A stretch of 64,000 nucleotides of DNA from Staphylococcus hyicus. GTDB taxonomy: Bacteria; Bacillota; Bacilli; Staphylococcales; Staphylococcaceae. A program made the translations under genes and the position numbers. The notes under the pieces were generated by a model. That model saw only the letters and a list, made by a program, of their open reading frames with translations, had not been told where the DNA came from and ran no database searches. Shown in pieces: positions 18,789 to 28,388 of the stretch (within the stretch, counting starts at the first letter, position 1; each line of letters opens with the position of its first letter). The stretch is from contig NZ_CP008747.1 in the NCBI RefSeq assembly GCF_000816085.1, positions 2,408,130-2,472,129 of the forward strand, written 5' to 3'.

Positions 18789-19544
18789 TTATTTCTTATT
18801 AAATCCTGACATTTGTAACCAGTTCAACATTTCTAAACGTTGTTTACTACTCATAAATTGCGAAATTTGTTCTGACCATGTTTCTGTGCGTTCTCCATTT
18901 GTTCGTGCTTTATAATAGTCAGACACCGTCTCATCATAGGCTTCGAGTTGTGCTTCTAATTGCTCCCGATCTGTTTCGTAGCCATCAACATGAAAGACAT
19001 GTTCAAATGGTAATCGCGGTTTCGGTGCGCCATTTTCATCATCTGCGGGCTCACCAATGGCCATTCCAAATAGCGGGAACGTATACTCTGGCAATCCTAA
19101 AATTTCACGCACACGCGTCACATCATTACGTAATGAACCTAAAAACACGATGCCATAGCCCATATCCTCTGCGGTTAAGGCAATGTTTTGTGCCATCAAT
19201 GAGGCATCTACCGTTCCTACAAGCAAACCTTCTGCTGATTCAAAACTACCTTCTAATTGTGCATCACGTTTTTGACTAATTAAGTGATGTCGATAGTAAT
19301 CAATGACAAAAACGAGTAAGTACCCATTTTCAACTACATAGGGCTGTCCGGACACTTCTTTTAAAGATTCTTTCTTGTCTAAATCTTCCACACCAATCAC
19401 AGAAGTCGTTTGAAGATAGCTCGATGTAGACGCCATTTGTCCCGCTTCAATAAGCTTACGAATCACTTCACGGTCAATCGTTTTTGGTTTAAATTTTCGA
19501 ACCGAATGATGTTGCTTTGCTAACGCATAAACATGTTCTGACAT
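18789..19544 (-). CDS. nfrA: NfrA-type NAD(P)H-dependent nitroreductase
   Basis: A 251-residue FMN-dependent oxidoreductase of the nitroreductase fold. The ATG at 19544 (MSEHVYALAKQHHSVRKFK) is preceded by AGGGGTG; the longer frame lacks a site. The family FMN-binding start HHSVRKF, the SGQPYVVENGYLLVFVIDYY strand and GYGIVFLGSLRN are all present. It matches the S. aureus NfrA-like enzyme in length and order. NfrA-type enzymes reduce nitro compounds and disulfide stress products. It stands alone and converges with tcyP. Confidence 0.88.
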   Translation of the reverse strand: MSEHVYALAKQHHSVRKFKPKTIDREVIRKLIEAGQMASTSSYLQTTSVIGVEDLDKKESLKEVSGQPYVVENGYLLVFVIDYYRHHLISQKRDAQLEGSFESAEGLLVGTVDASLMAQNIALTAEDMGYGIVFLGSLRNDVTRVREILGLPEYTFPLFGMAIGEPADDENGAPKPRLPFEHVFHVDGYETDREQLEAQLEAYDETVSDYYKARTNGERTETWSEQISQFMSSKQRLEMLNWLQMSGFNKK

Positions 19545-19686
19545 ATTTGCCACCCCTATTACCTTTTTTATCATTTTATCAAAATCAAATTTCTTACGCA
19601 TAAATCTTGTTTCGCATCAACTTGCATTGTGATGAAATAAAAGTTATCCTAATTGTAACAATTTTCTGAATAAAGGGGCAGACACT

Positions 19687-20463
19687 ATGACGCATCACAC
19701 AAAATCTTTAGCCAAACAACTCCATCAAGCATATTTAAACCATGAACCCATCCCTTTTTTAAACCCTGAGGCTGCGGTAGATGAAACGTTAGGGTATGCG
19801 GTACAACAAGAACTCATTCAACAGATTCAATCTGCGACAGGATCAACGATTGCGGGGTACAAAGTGAGTATGACGAGTAAAGAAACACAAGCCTATGCCC
19901 ACACGCACGAACCAGCATATGGGACATTATTAAGTCATGTCATTAAGGCTTCAAATACGACGGTGAACATACATGATTTATTTTCACCTTTAATCGAACC
20001 TGAATTGGTGTTTGAGATTACTGAAGATTTATCCAACCATCCTACTGTTGAAGAAGTACTATCAAAATCTAAAATTGCACCAGCGATTGAAGTGCCAGAT
20101 GCACGCTATATCGATTGGTTTCCTCATTTTACGTTAGGCGACTTGTTGGCTGACAATACGGCTACAGGTCTTGTCATTGTTGGAGAGACCATCGATGCAC
20201 CGGATTATGACACCCTTGGACAAATTGATATGACACTTAGCCACAACGATACCCAACTTGCCAAGGGGCAGTCATCTGCCGTTTTAGGCCATCCGGTAAA
20301 AGCCATACAATGGTTAGCTGGAAAATTAGCTACACATGGTAAATCATTAAAAGCCGGCCACATTGTATCTTCAGGGACATTTATCACGCCAATTCGAGCT
20401 GAAGTCGGTTCCTATAATGTAGATTACGATCATATTGGCAGTGTTAGCGTCACATTTAAATAA
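19687..20463 (+). CDS. 2-keto-4-pentenoate hydratase / fumarylacetoacetate hydrolase-like
   Basis: A 258-residue protein of the MhpD/HpcG hydratase family. The N-terminal helices lead into a GYKVSMTSKETQAYAH motif. The metal-site residues appear in EPELVFEITEDL (about 105) and the VPDARYIDWFPHFTLGDLLADN segment. AAGGGG lies before the ATG. Family members hydrate or decarboxylate 2-oxo acids in aromatic degradation, but no such pathway genes are adjacent, so the substrate is open. Conserved in staphylococci near ahpC. Confidence 0.8.
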   Translation: MTHHTKSLAKQLHQAYLNHEPIPFLNPEAAVDETLGYAVQQELIQQIQSATGSTIAGYKVSMTSKETQAYAHTHEPAYGTLLSHVIKASNTTVNIHDLFSPLIEPELVFEITEDLSNHPTVEEVLSKSKIAPAIEVPDARYIDWFPHFTLGDLLADNTATGLVIVGETIDAPDYDTLGQIDMTLSHNDTQLAKGQSSAVLGHPVKAIQWLAGKLATHGKSLKAGHIVSSGTFITPIRAEVGSYNVDYDHIGSVSVTFK

Positions 20464-20471
20464 CCTAAAAT

Positions 20472-20510
20472 TAAAGTAAAGCTTACAGTTTATGTTTGGC
20501 TTTACTTTTT
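20472..20510 (+). terminator. Terminator after the hydratase gene
   Basis: AAAGTAAAGC and GGCTTTACTTTTT form a stem around a 13-base loop, ending in a T-run. Confidence 0.75.
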
Positions 20511-20723
20511 CGTATGTCTAAGGACACATCACCACGAAAAACCAGTCCTTTCACAACGAACGGTGTATTAATTGATAAAATGTATATCTAATTGAGAAAA
20601 TTATATCGTTATTGATAATGAAAATGTGTAAATTGTATTGTTCTCGATGCTTTAGGCCTCACTTTTCCACGATAATTTACATATTCTTTAAAATGCTTTT
20701 AAAGTAAAAAAGAGCAATTTCGT

Positions 20724-20820
20724 TTGACGTCTATCGCTTTTCGTGTATAATAAGAGTCAAGATTAGAATTATTATTAATAAGGAATGATGATAAAGAACC
20801 ATATCACATCAATTCTAATC
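20724..20820 (+). promoter_or_regulatory. ahpC promoter, PerR-type box and leader inverted repeat
   Basis: TTGACG at 20724-20729 and TATAAT at 20746-20751, 16 bases apart, make a strong SigA promoter. TTAGAATTATTATTA at 20763-20777 matches the PerR box (TTATAATNATTATAA) at 12 of 15 positions and overlaps the expected start site. A perfect 10-bp inverted repeat GATTAGAATT/AATTCTAATC (20761-20770 with 20811-20820) can fold in the leader RNA and includes half of the box. Confidence 0.8.
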
Positions 20821-20858
20821 AATAATAATCACTATCATTTTTTAGGAGGAATTTCATT

Positions 20859-21428
20859 ATGTCTTTAATCGGTAAACAAATTGAAGAATTTTCAGCACAA
20901 GCGTACAACGCAAAAACAGACGAATTCGTTGAGGTATCTCACGAAGATTTAAAAGGGAACTGGAGTGTAGTTGTATTCTACCCAGCTGACTTCTCATTCG
21001 TATGTCCAACAGAATTACAAGACGTTCAAAATCACTACGCAAAATTACAAGAGCTTGGCGTAAATGTTTACTCTGTTTCAACTGATACACATTTCGTACA
21101 CAAAGCTTGGCATGATCATTCAGATGCGATCAGCACATTACAATACGTAATGATTGGTGACCCATCTCAAGCCATCACTCGTAACTTTGACGTTTTAGAT
21201 GAAAACACTGGTCTTGCACAACGTGGTACATTCATCGTTGACCCTGACGGTGTTGTTCAAGCAGCTGAAATCAATGCTGACGGTATCGGCCGTGACGCAA
21301 GCACTTTAGTTCACAAAATTAAAGCTGCGCAATACGTTCGTCAAAACCCAGGTGAAGTTTGTCCTGCAAAATGGGAAGAAGGTAACGACACATTAACACC
21401 AGGTTTAGACTTAGTAGGTAAAATCTAA
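20859..21428 (+). CDS. ahpC: Alkyl hydroperoxide reductase subunit C (peroxiredoxin)
   Basis: A 189-residue typical 2-Cys peroxiredoxin that reduces hydrogen peroxide and organic peroxides. The peroxidatic Cys is in [12 protein letters not shown] (about residue 48) and the resolving Cys in GEVCPAKW (about 167). AGGAGG lies nine bases before the ATG. Codons are strongly biased, as in a highly expressed gene. It is recycled by AhpF, encoded 345 bases downstream, and carries a PerR-type operator, so peroxide induction is expected. Confidence 0.98.
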   Translation: MSLIGKQIEEFSAQAYNAKTDEFVEVSHEDLKGNWSVVVFYPADFSFVCPTELQDVQNHYAKLQELGVNVYSVSTDTHFVHKAWHDHSDAISTLQYVMIGDPSQAITRNFDVLDENTGLAQRGTFIVDPDGVVQAAEINADGIGRDASTLVHKIKAAQYVRQNPGEVCPAKWEEGNDTLTPGLDLVGKI

Positions 21429-21641
21429 GAAGTTCGAATACTATCTTTTTGATGAATGAATGGCTACACCTATATGCATCTCTAGAATTTTTATCCAATC
21501 ACCCAAGCAAAATATAAATTCTAGCGTTGAAGAACGATAGAGATACGGGGGTAGATTTATTATACTATCCCTTGCCATTCATCCTATCATTATTATTTTA
21601 TTCCAATTTTTATTCATAAATATTCCGTTTAGGCACAACAA

Positions 21642-21737
21642 GAAACGTTTGATTGCCTCCTTCTGAAGGTATTCAAACGTTTCATTATTGCCTGGGCGGG
21701 ACAGCAATCTTCCCATTGAATGAGATTGTTGTCCCGC
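21642..21737 (+). other. Two strong hairpins between ahpC and ahpF
   Basis: Hairpin 1: an 11-bp perfect stem 21642-21652 with 21673-21683. Hairpin 2: a 14-bp near-perfect stem 21696-21709 with 21724-21737. They sit in an unusually long 345-base gap between two genes that should be co-expressed. Neither has a clean T-run. They could be mRNA processing or stability elements that lower ahpF relative to ahpC. Confidence 0.7.
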
Positions 21738-21773
21738 TCTCAATCCATTCACATTTTTAGGAGGCCAAAATAT

Positions 21774-23297
21774 ATGTTAAACCAAGAGTTAAAGCAACAA
21801 CTTACACAGCTCCTTGATTTAATGGAAGGTGACGTGGTGTTCAAATTAAGTGCTGGCACTGATGAACATTCACAAAAATTAAGCGACTTAGTAAACGAAG
21901 TTGCAGACATGTCATCTCACATTACTGTTGAAAAAGCTGATTTAAAACGCACACCAAGTTTTAGTATTAACCGACCAAATGAGGAATCAGGTATCACTTT
22001 TTCAGGAGTTCCTTTAGGTCACGAGTTTAATTCATTTGTGCTCGCTTTACTACAAGTCAGTGGTCGCGCACCAAAAGAATCACAATCTGTGATCGATCAA
22101 ATCAAAGCAATAGACAAACCATTAAATTTTGAAACGTTTGTCAGCTTGACATGTCAAAAATGTCCTGATGTCGTTCAAGCATTAAACTTAATGTCAGTCC
22201 TCAATCCAAATATTACACATACGATGATTGACGGCGCCGTATTCAAAAAAGAAGCTGAAGACATCATGGCTGTGCCTGCCACCTTCTTAAATGGGGAATC
22301 ATTTGGTAATGGCCGTATGACCGTTTCAGATATTTTAAACGAATTAGGCGAAGGTCCTGATGCGTCTGAATTTGAAGGCAAAGAAACATTCGACGTTCTT
22401 GTCATCGGTGGCGGTCCTGCAAGCGCAAGTGCAGCGATTTATGCTGCCCGTAAAGGTTTAAAAACAGGTATTGTCGCTGACCGTATTGGTGGTCAGGTGA
22501 ATGATACGGCTGATATCGAAAACTTAATCGGCGTGAAAAAGACAACTGGTCCTGAACTATCATCAAACCTTGAACAACACATTTCAGACTACAAAGTAGA
22601 CATCATGAAAGGTGTTCGTGCTGATAAGATTCAAAAAACGGACGAAGGCACAGACGTTACGTTAAATAACGGTGCAACGTTAAAAACAAAATCATTAATC
22701 ATCGCTACAGGCGCGCGTTGGCGTCAACTTGGCGTACCTGGTGAAAGCGAATTTGCCAACAAAGGTGTCGCATACTGCCCACACTGTGATGGCCCATTAT
22801 TTGAAGGTAAGGATGTCGCTGTTGTCGGTGGTGGTAACTCTGGGGTAGAAGCTGCCATTGACCTTGCAGGTATTTGTAAACACGTGACATTGTTTGAATT
22901 CGGTGAAGAAATGCGTGCAGACTCTGTTTTACAAGAACGTCTTCGCTCATTACCGAACACGACAGTAATCACTAATGCTGCAACTTCTGAAATTACAGGT
23001 ACAGATCGTGTTAATGGGATTACGTATACAGATCGTGCAACTGACGAATCTAAACACGTTGAATTAGATGGTGTGTTTGTTCAAATCGGTTTATCCCCAA
23101 ATACAGAGTGGGTTGGCGATGCCGTTCAACGCAACCGTATGGGTGAAATCGAAGTAGACAGATTGAATCAAACAAGCGTCCCTGGCATTTTCGCAGCGGG
23201 AGACTGTACAGATCAACGCTACAAACAAATTATTATTTCAATGGGATCTGGTGCAAGCGCAGCATTATCTGCATTTGATTACCTCATCCGTAATTAA
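21774..23297 (+). CDS. ahpF: Alkyl hydroperoxide reductase subunit F
   Basis: A 507-residue flavoprotein that passes electrons from NADH to AhpC. ATG at 21774 (MLNQELKQQLTQLLDLMEG) follows AGGAGG; the longer frame to 21720 has no site. The N-terminal double thioredoxin fold contains LTCQKCPDVVQ (about 130). The FAD Rossmann motif VIGGGPASASAAIYAARKG (about 212) and the redox-active CPHCDG (about 338) follow. Length equals the S. aureus protein. It ends at a long terminator/repeat. Confidence 0.97.
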   Translation: MLNQELKQQLTQLLDLMEGDVVFKLSAGTDEHSQKLSDLVNEVADMSSHITVEKADLKRTPSFSINRPNEESGITFSGVPLGHEFNSFVLALLQVSGRAPKESQSVIDQIKAIDKPLNFETFVSLTCQKCPDVVQALNLMSVLNPNITHTMIDGAVFKKEAEDIMAVPATFLNGESFGNGRMTVSDILNELGEGPDASEFEGKETFDVLVIGGGPASASAAIYAARKGLKTGIVADRIGGQVNDTADIENLIGVKKTTGPELSSNLEQHISDYKVDIMKGVRADKIQKTDEGTDVTLNNGATLKTKSLIIATGARWRQLGVPGESEFANKGVAYCPHCDGPLFEGKDVAVVGGGNSGVEAAIDLAGICKHVTLFEFGEEMRADSVLQERLRSLPNTTVITNAATSEITGTDRVNGITYTDRATDESKHVELDGVFVQIGLSPNTEWVGDAVQRNRMGEIEVDRLNQTSVPGIFAAGDCTDQRYKQIIISMGSGASAALSAFDYLIRN

Positions 23298-23304
23298 AAC
23301 CTAT

Positions 23305-23600
23305 AAAAAAGCGAACGGCGCTAGGACATAAATTGAAAAGATTTATGTCCTAGCGCCTCGCTTTTCTAAGCGCATACGCAATCCAGTCAGCTGCTGCCTT
23401 ATATATTGTAAAATCCAAGAGATTTCTGCGCTCAAAATGGATGTTCGGTTTTGGCTTAATGTCTTAGACGTCTCGGCTAAGGAAGCAATCAAAGGGATGT
23501 TTTAATTCATCAACTTCCCCTCATAAAGGCTAAATATTTATATAACGATAACCAACAAAATTCATGTGCGAAGAATTTTGTTGGGTTTTTTTGATTAATA
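23305..23600. repeat. Dispersed composite repeat, full copy (modules A-B-C); ahpF terminator
   Basis: Module A is a 17-bp perfect stem (23317-23333 with 23341-23357), extended by GCGA/TCGC, and works as the ahpF terminator. Module B (about 23425-23500) contains AGATTTCTGCGCTC and GTCTCGGCTAAGGAAGC. Module C (about 23550-23590) is the CCAACAAAATTC hairpin followed by seven T. The same three modules recur at 32040, 43110 (inverted) and 51630. Confidence 0.75.
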
Positions 23601-23785
23601 GGGTAGCTGCCCCCTTTATATATATGGGTATAAAATATGTAGATTTCGCCATAAACACGCACAGTTTGTTTTCACCCTTAATGTATGTGAAGTGTTTACC
23701 TTCCCGCGTATCATTTGACCCTCAGAAATCGCATGATTATAATGTATAATAATATTATAAATTATTTCTTTGAGGTTATTTGATT

Positions 23786-24259
23786 ATGACGACGAAATTC
23801 ATGACACAAATCAGTGCGATTGCTGCACTGTTAACCGTTTTTGCCTTATTTAAACTACCCGCACTTTTACCCGGACTAGAATTCCAACTCTCAGCGCCTG
23901 TATCTCTATTAATTTTGGCCTTTTTTGGGATTAAACGATATTTTATCGGCGGACTGATTTCAAGTGTGATTTTATTCATTATCGGTGTATTCAACCCGCT
24001 TCATCTATGTGTGTCTATAATTTTTAGACTCGTTGCCATCGGAGTTGTCTACGGTTTAGGCGTCTCACTGAGAACATTATGTCTTGCAGGATGTGTCGGG
24101 ACGTTAGTCTCTCGCGTTATCCTTGCAACATTTTTACATTTACCACCCATTGTACTCGTTGCACATGCACTACCAGGTATTTGTTTTACACTCGTTGTCG
24201 TTTCGCTACTCTATCCAACATTAAGCCGACGCCCCGTGATTCAAGCACTTTGTAAATAA
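23786..24259 (+). CDS. Putative ECF transporter S-component-like membrane protein
   Basis: A 157-residue protein with five or six TM helices. The early LFKLPALLPGLEFQLSAPV motif (membrane entry followed by a Gly/Leu/Pro substrate-side loop) is typical of substrate-binding S components of energy-coupling factor transporters. It would use a shared EcfAAT module encoded elsewhere. No riboswitch is seen upstream, so the vitamin is not suggested by the sequence. GAGG precedes an ATG at 23786; a TTG six bases earlier is an alternative. A hairpin terminator follows. Confidence 0.55.
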   Translation: MTTKFMTQISAIAALLTVFALFKLPALLPGLEFQLSAPVSLLILAFFGIKRYFIGGLISSVILFIIGVFNPLHLCVSIIFRLVAIGVVYGLGVSLRTLCLAGCVGTLVSRVILATFLHLPPIVLVAHALPGICFTLVVVSLLYPTLSRRPVIQALCK

Positions 24260-24288
24260 CTTAGACTTGAAACTGTTTCTACGCTACA

Positions 24289-24340
24289 GAAAACGCCTTC
24301 ACATTCATAGTTAAAGATGAACGTTGAAGGCGATTCCTTT
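24289..24340 (+). terminator. Terminator after the S-component-like gene
   Basis: CGCCTTCA and TGAAGGCG arms around a loop of about 20 bases, followed by TTCCTTTTTT. Confidence 0.7.
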
Positions 24341-24407
24341 TTCGATTTGATGACAATGCACGATATATTTATCGCTTTACATATCATCATGATGTGCTTT
24401 ACCTTAT

Positions 24408-25358
24408 TTATAAAAATGACATTAACCAATGATAAATGCGTGTAAAGAACTCAACAATCGCATCCCAGATTTGCTGAAAGAAATTTCGTGCTTCTTCAGT
24501 ATTAAGATTTTTCAACGCTTCGATTTTATCACTTGCATGTTTTTGAATATCATTTTTAAGTGCGTTTGCTTGTTTTTCATAAGCTTTAGGGTCTTGATTA
24601 ATGACATCTGATTTTGCCACATTCATCATTAAATTTTGGATGACTGCCACATCATTGTCACTCAACACTTGATATAAATTATTTTTATGAATTGTTTGAT
24701 TTACAATGTGATTAATCGTAGTGTGATTGATTTGTTGATTATTTTGTTTCGCTTCAGCAATTTGTCCTTTCATGTCTGCAATCGCTTGATTTAATGCTTC
24801 ATCTGAATAGCCTTCTTTTTTCGCATTTGACTCACTAATATTAGCTAAATCATTCATTTCTTGGTGCGCGTTTTGAATGTCTTTTTGATTTAACGTGTGC
24901 CCTTGTGATTCATAAGCTTTATAAATGCCCGTGAGTGCCCCTTCACCAGTCACTTGATCGATGGCCGCTATTTTAATCGTCGCATCTTGAATTCCCGCTG
25001 TTATCGCCGCATTCATGTATTGTTCACGTGTAATGCGGGTAATATGCTTTGGTGTTTCTATTTCAACGGATACCCCTCTACCAAACATTTTAGGCTTAAT
25101 ATACGCACTCGAATGAATAAAATCATATTCTGTACCTGTATAGCGAATCACGTCATTATGGTCAACTTTATATGTCGTTACGTTATGGTCTACACCAAGA
25201 ATGTCTTTCGTTTCATTCAATTGTTTTTGATTTAAGTCGGCCCCTTGAATAAAAATATCTTCTTTAGGTTTATATTGATTAGCAGCCTCTGCTTGATACA
25301 TTGTCCCTGTCGTTAATAATGTGATAACAAAACCACTGACAAGCAATTTCTTATACAT
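24408..25358 (-). CDS. Secreted DUF1002 protein
   Basis: A 316-residue exported protein. ATG at 25358 follows GGAAGTG; the longer frame to 25385 is not needed. A signal peptide (MYKKLLVSGFVITLLTTG, cleavage near QAEA-A) leads into a DUF1002 domain (DIFIQGADLNQKQLNETKDI through the central EIETPKHITRITREQYMNAA). The C-terminal third is helical and ends in an aromatic amphipathic helix. Conserved in Firmicutes; biological role unknown. Single gene between the S-component-like gene and bioB. Confidence 0.8.
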   Translation of the reverse strand: MYKKLLVSGFVITLLTTGTMYQAEAANQYKPKEDIFIQGADLNQKQLNETKDILGVDHNVTTYKVDHNDVIRYTGTEYDFIHSSAYIKPKMFGRGVSVEIETPKHITRITREQYMNAAITAGIQDATIKIAAIDQVTGEGALTGIYKAYESQGHTLNQKDIQNAHQEMNDLANISESNAKKEGYSDEALNQAIADMKGQIAEAKQNNQQINHTTINHIVNQTIHKNNLYQVLSDNDVAVIQNLMMNVAKSDVINQDPKAYEKQANALKNDIQKHASDKIEALKNLNTEEARNFFQQIWDAIVEFFTRIYHWLMSFL

Positions 25359-25518
25359 GTGATCACTTCCTTTTACCATTAGCATTATTTTAACACGGAT
25401 TAAATGTCGTGCTATCCTTCTCAGGGCGTAAAGTTAACTTTTTATCATGTACCATCTGTACACCAATTAAAAACTGCCAACGAAACACGTAGTCTCATCG
25501 ACAGTTCTCCTTTATATT

Positions 25519-26511
25519 TTATACTGTTTTCACAGGTTTTACGGCATCATGGTTGTAATCAATCTCATAACCCATATCTTTAATCATATCGTAATCCAGT
25601 TGGTTTGGTTGACCACCTGTAATTAAATAATCACCTACAAAGATAGAATTCGCTACCATTAATGCGGTAGATTGTAATGAACGTAAATTGACTTCACGAC
25701 CACCCGCAATACGAATTTCTTTTGTCGGATTAACTAATCTAAATAAGGCCAAAATACGTAAACAACGTATCGGTGTTAACTCATCCATTTCTCCAAATTT
25801 TGTCCCTTTAATAGGATGTAAAAAGTTGACTGGGATACTGTCTGCATCAATGTCTCTTAAAGCAAACGCCATATCCACAATATCTTGATTTGTTTCCCCC
25901 ATACCACAAATAACGCCCGAGCAAGGAGAAATATTGTGTGCTTTCATCGTCTCAATCGTATCGACACGGTCTTGATACGAATGCGTTGTAACGACTTCAT
26001 CATGATAGTTTTCACTCGTATTTAAGTTATGATTATAACGGTCCACACCAGCCGCCTTCAATTGCGCTGCTTGTTTCTCATTCGTTAACCCTAGACATGC
26101 ACAAATTTTTAATTGCGGATGTTCAGATTTAATACGTTCAACCGACTTCGTAATGTGATCCACTTCTTTATCACTCGGCCCTCTACCACTCATCACAATA
26201 CAGTATGTACCAATTTCATTCTCCGCTGCGACTTTAGCCCCTTCTGTAATTTGGTTCTCTGGAATTAAAGCATAGCGTTGTTTTTCTTTCATTTCACGTG
26301 ATTGTCCACAGTAGCCACAATCTTCAGGACAAATCCCACTTTTAGCATTTAAAATCATATTCAGTTTTACTTTATGCCCATAATAATGTTTTCTTAGTTG
26401 ATATGCTTCATGTACGACATCCATCGTGTCGAACGACTGATCTACAAAAATGTCATAAGCCTCACTTTTGGTTAATGGCTCACCTTGCAAAATGCGCATT
26501 GCTAAATTCAT
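25519..26511 (-). CDS. bioB: Biotin synthase
   Basis: A radical-SAM enzyme that inserts sulfur into dethiobiotin. The 330 residues start at [19 protein letters not shown] is 7 bases before this ATG, and another ATG lies three bases further out. The cluster motif CPEDCGYC (about residue 61-68) has the CxxxCxxC pattern. Later conserved parts are [10 protein letters not shown] and [14 protein letters not shown] near-perfect BirA operator lies upstream. The other biotin genes are not in the window, so bioB is transcribed alone here. Confidence 0.97.
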   Translation of the reverse strand: MNLAMRILQGEPLTKSEAYDIFVDQSFDTMDVVHEAYQLRKHYYGHKVKLNMILNAKSGICPEDCGYCGQSREMKEKQRYALIPENQITEGAKVAAENEIGTYCIVMSGRGPSDKEVDHITKSVERIKSEHPQLKICACLGLTNEKQAAQLKAAGVDRYNHNLNTSENYHDEVVTTHSYQDRVDTIETMKAHNISPCSGVICGMGETNQDIVDMAFALRDIDADSIPVNFLHPIKGTKFGEMDELTPIRCLRILALFRLVNPTKEIRIAGGREVNLRSLQSTALMVANSIFVGDYLITGGQPNQLDYDMIKDMGYEIDYNHDAVKPVKTV

Positions 26512-26546
26512 CATAAAACCTCCTAATCTATAGGACAGTATAGCAT

Positions 26547-26580
26547 AATTGTAAACGAAATTTTAAATAAGTTTACAATT
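26547..26580 (-). promoter_or_regulatory. BirA (biotin repressor) operator
   Basis: A perfect 10-bp inverted repeat AATTGTAAAC (26547-26556) and GTTTACAATT (26571-26580), 14 bases apart, is the classic BirA operator. It is 36 bases before the bioB start, so bioB is expected to be shut off when biotin is plentiful. Confidence 0.95.
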
Positions 26581-26759
26581 AGGGTATAAAATATGCAACG
26601 CACCGCTCTCTCCAAATTATTAATGCGATTAACGTTGCACTTAAATCTCAATTCGATGGCTAGGCGTTACCACAGGCTTTAAAATCCGTTTATCGTTCCA
26701 TTTAATACATTCAACCTAATTGTTTGCACAACAGATATTAGTGTCAACTGTGAGGTGGG

Positions 26760-27917
26760 CTAGTACAATATCACACCCCCGATAATTCCTAAAACGACAA
26801 TCGCCCATGATGGCACTTTACAATAAGCTAATAGCACAAATAAAATGGCCGCAAACACAAAGTCTATGCGTGTATGGACAGCAGACGTAAGTATCGGATC
26901 ATAAAATGCAGCAACCAATATACCTACCACGCCCGCACTTACGCCTTTAAGTATTTTACGCATATGGGCGTTATGTTGAACATGTTCCCAAAATGGTAAT
27001 ACACCGACTAGCAATAAAAAGGCCGGCAGAAAAATTGCGAGCGTCGCGATAATGGCCCCCTTCCAACCTGACATGACAGCTCCTATATACGCTGCGAACG
27101 TAAACAATGGTCCAGGAACGGCTTGTGCTAAAGCATAGCCAGTAATAAAGTCATCTGCACGCATCATATGCCCGCCTACAAACGCGCCTTCTAATAAAGG
27201 TAAAACGACATGACCTCCGCCAAACACAAGTGCCCCTGCACGATAAAAATGATCAATCATCGCGATCCAAATTGATTGTGACATTGCATTCAATATTGGC
27301 AATAATAATAAAAGACTAAAAAATAATACGAGTGCACTTAGTCCAACAACACGATGAATGTGAAACAGGCGTATGTGCGTCGGTTCAATGCGTTCATTTT
27401 TAAACACCACCCACCCCGCAAGTCCAACGAGCATGAGTGCGGCAACTTGTGCGGCCGGATGTGCCACAAGCAATGTTATGACGAGTGTCACTAAAGCAAA
27501 CAATTTCGTTTTCATATCAGGTAGAAGTTTTTGTGCCATACCTAATATCGCATTTAACACAACGGCAACCGCAACAACTTTAAGCCCGTTGACCCAATCC
27601 ATATCCATTCCTGAACTATTAAGAAAACGTGCACATATAAATAATATTAAGACTGAAGGCAGTGTAAAACCTATAAAAGAAATGATGCCTCCTATAACAC
27701 CCGCTTTCGCGACACCTACACCAAAGCCAACTTGACTACTCGCTGGGCCTGGTAAAAATTGACATAAAGCGACCAACTGCGTATATTGCGATTCTGTGAG
27801 CCATTGGCGACGTTTCACATACTCATCATAAAAATAACCTAAATGTGCTGTAGGTCCTCCAAAAGACGTACACCCTAACCTTAAAGCAATGAAAAATAAT
27901 TGTATGTAACCTTGCAT
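26760..27917 (-). CDS. chrA: Chromate transporter (CHR family, long form)
   Basis: A 385-residue membrane protein with two homologous halves of about six helices. The family motifs FFIALRLGCTSFGGP (N half) and GALVFGGGHVVLPLLEG (C half) are clear, as is QFLPGPASSQVG. ChrA exports chromate. It lies 11 bases downstream of a PadR-type regulator gene on the same strand and is presumably controlled by it. In many bacteria ChrA substrate preference extends to sulfate-like anions, so true chromate resistance is an inference. Confidence 0.88.
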   Translation of the reverse strand: MQGYIQLFFIALRLGCTSFGGPTAHLGYFYDEYVKRRQWLTESQYTQLVALCQFLPGPASSQVGFGVGVAKAGVIGGIISFIGFTLPSVLILFICARFLNSSGMDMDWVNGLKVVAVAVVLNAILGMAQKLLPDMKTKLFALVTLVITLLVAHPAAQVAALMLVGLAGWVVFKNERIEPTHIRLFHIHRVVGLSALVLFFSLLLLLPILNAMSQSIWIAMIDHFYRAGALVFGGGHVVLPLLEGAFVGGHMMRADDFITGYALAQAVPGPLFTFAAYIGAVMSGWKGAIIATLAIFLPAFLLLVGVLPFWEHVQHNAHMRKILKGVSAGVVGILVAAFYDPILTSAVHTRIDFVFAAILFVLLAYCKVPSWAIVVLGIIGGVILY

Positions 27918-27928
27918 CGCATGCCCTC

Positions 27929-28231
27929 CTAAATCTCATTTAATAACTCTGATAATTTACGTTTACTCTTTTGAAGCATTTGCGCTCCAAAAGGCGTACA
28001 TTGATAATGAATACGCTGATGAGCATTGACAATCACTTTTTCAGTTTCAAGTAACCCTTCGTCTTCCATGCGATGCAAAATTGGATATAAAGTACCCGCA
28101 CTCATGTCATAACCATGTTCACGTAACTCTTCTATCATCCAACTTCCATAAATAGGTGCCTCTAAAGCATGATGTAATATATGAATGTAAATAAACCCTA
28201 AAAACATACGGCGCTCTAGTTTGCTTTTCAA
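27929..28231 (-). CDS. PadR-family transcriptional regulator
   Basis: A 100-residue winged-helix protein. The PadR signature GTLYPILHRMEDEGLLE (about 52-68) sits after the IEELREHGYDMSAG segment. The start is a TTG at 28231, seven bases after GGAGG. It is the first gene of a two-gene unit with chrA. An inverted repeat upstream (28264-28280) is its candidate operator. PadR regulators are usually repressors relieved by a ligand; the ligand here is unknown. Confidence 0.88.
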   Translation of the reverse strand: MKSKLERRMFLGFIYIHILHHALEAPIYGSWMIEELREHGYDMSAGTLYPILHRMEDEGLLETEKVIVNAHQRIHYQCTPFGAQMLQKSKRKLSELLNEI

Positions 28232-28263
28232 TTCACGACCTCCTTTGTAAATGTCGCTATACG

Positions 28264-28280
28264 ATATCGGTTTTCGATAT
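28264..28280. promoter_or_regulatory. Inverted repeat, candidate PadR operator
   Basis: ATATCG (28264-28269) and CGATAT (28275-28280) flank GTTTT, 33 bases before the padR start. It also lies in the divergent region with the DUF1801 gene. Assignment is by position only. Confidence 0.4.
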
Positions 28281-28388
28281 TAAGGTAACATACTTGATAT
28301 GATATTGCGACTCTGGAATGTTAAAATATGTTATAGTAAACAAAATAACAATCTTCATATTTTTAAATAAATCAAACGAGGTGTATGT

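Noticed and set aside
23564..23749. 61-residue forward ORF
   Set aside because: Falls inside the module C repeat and poly-T tract; no family match.
26280..26300. parS-like sequence (TTTCACGTGA) in bioB
   Set aside because: Only the central 10 bases match; the outer arms do not, and it lies inside a coding region.
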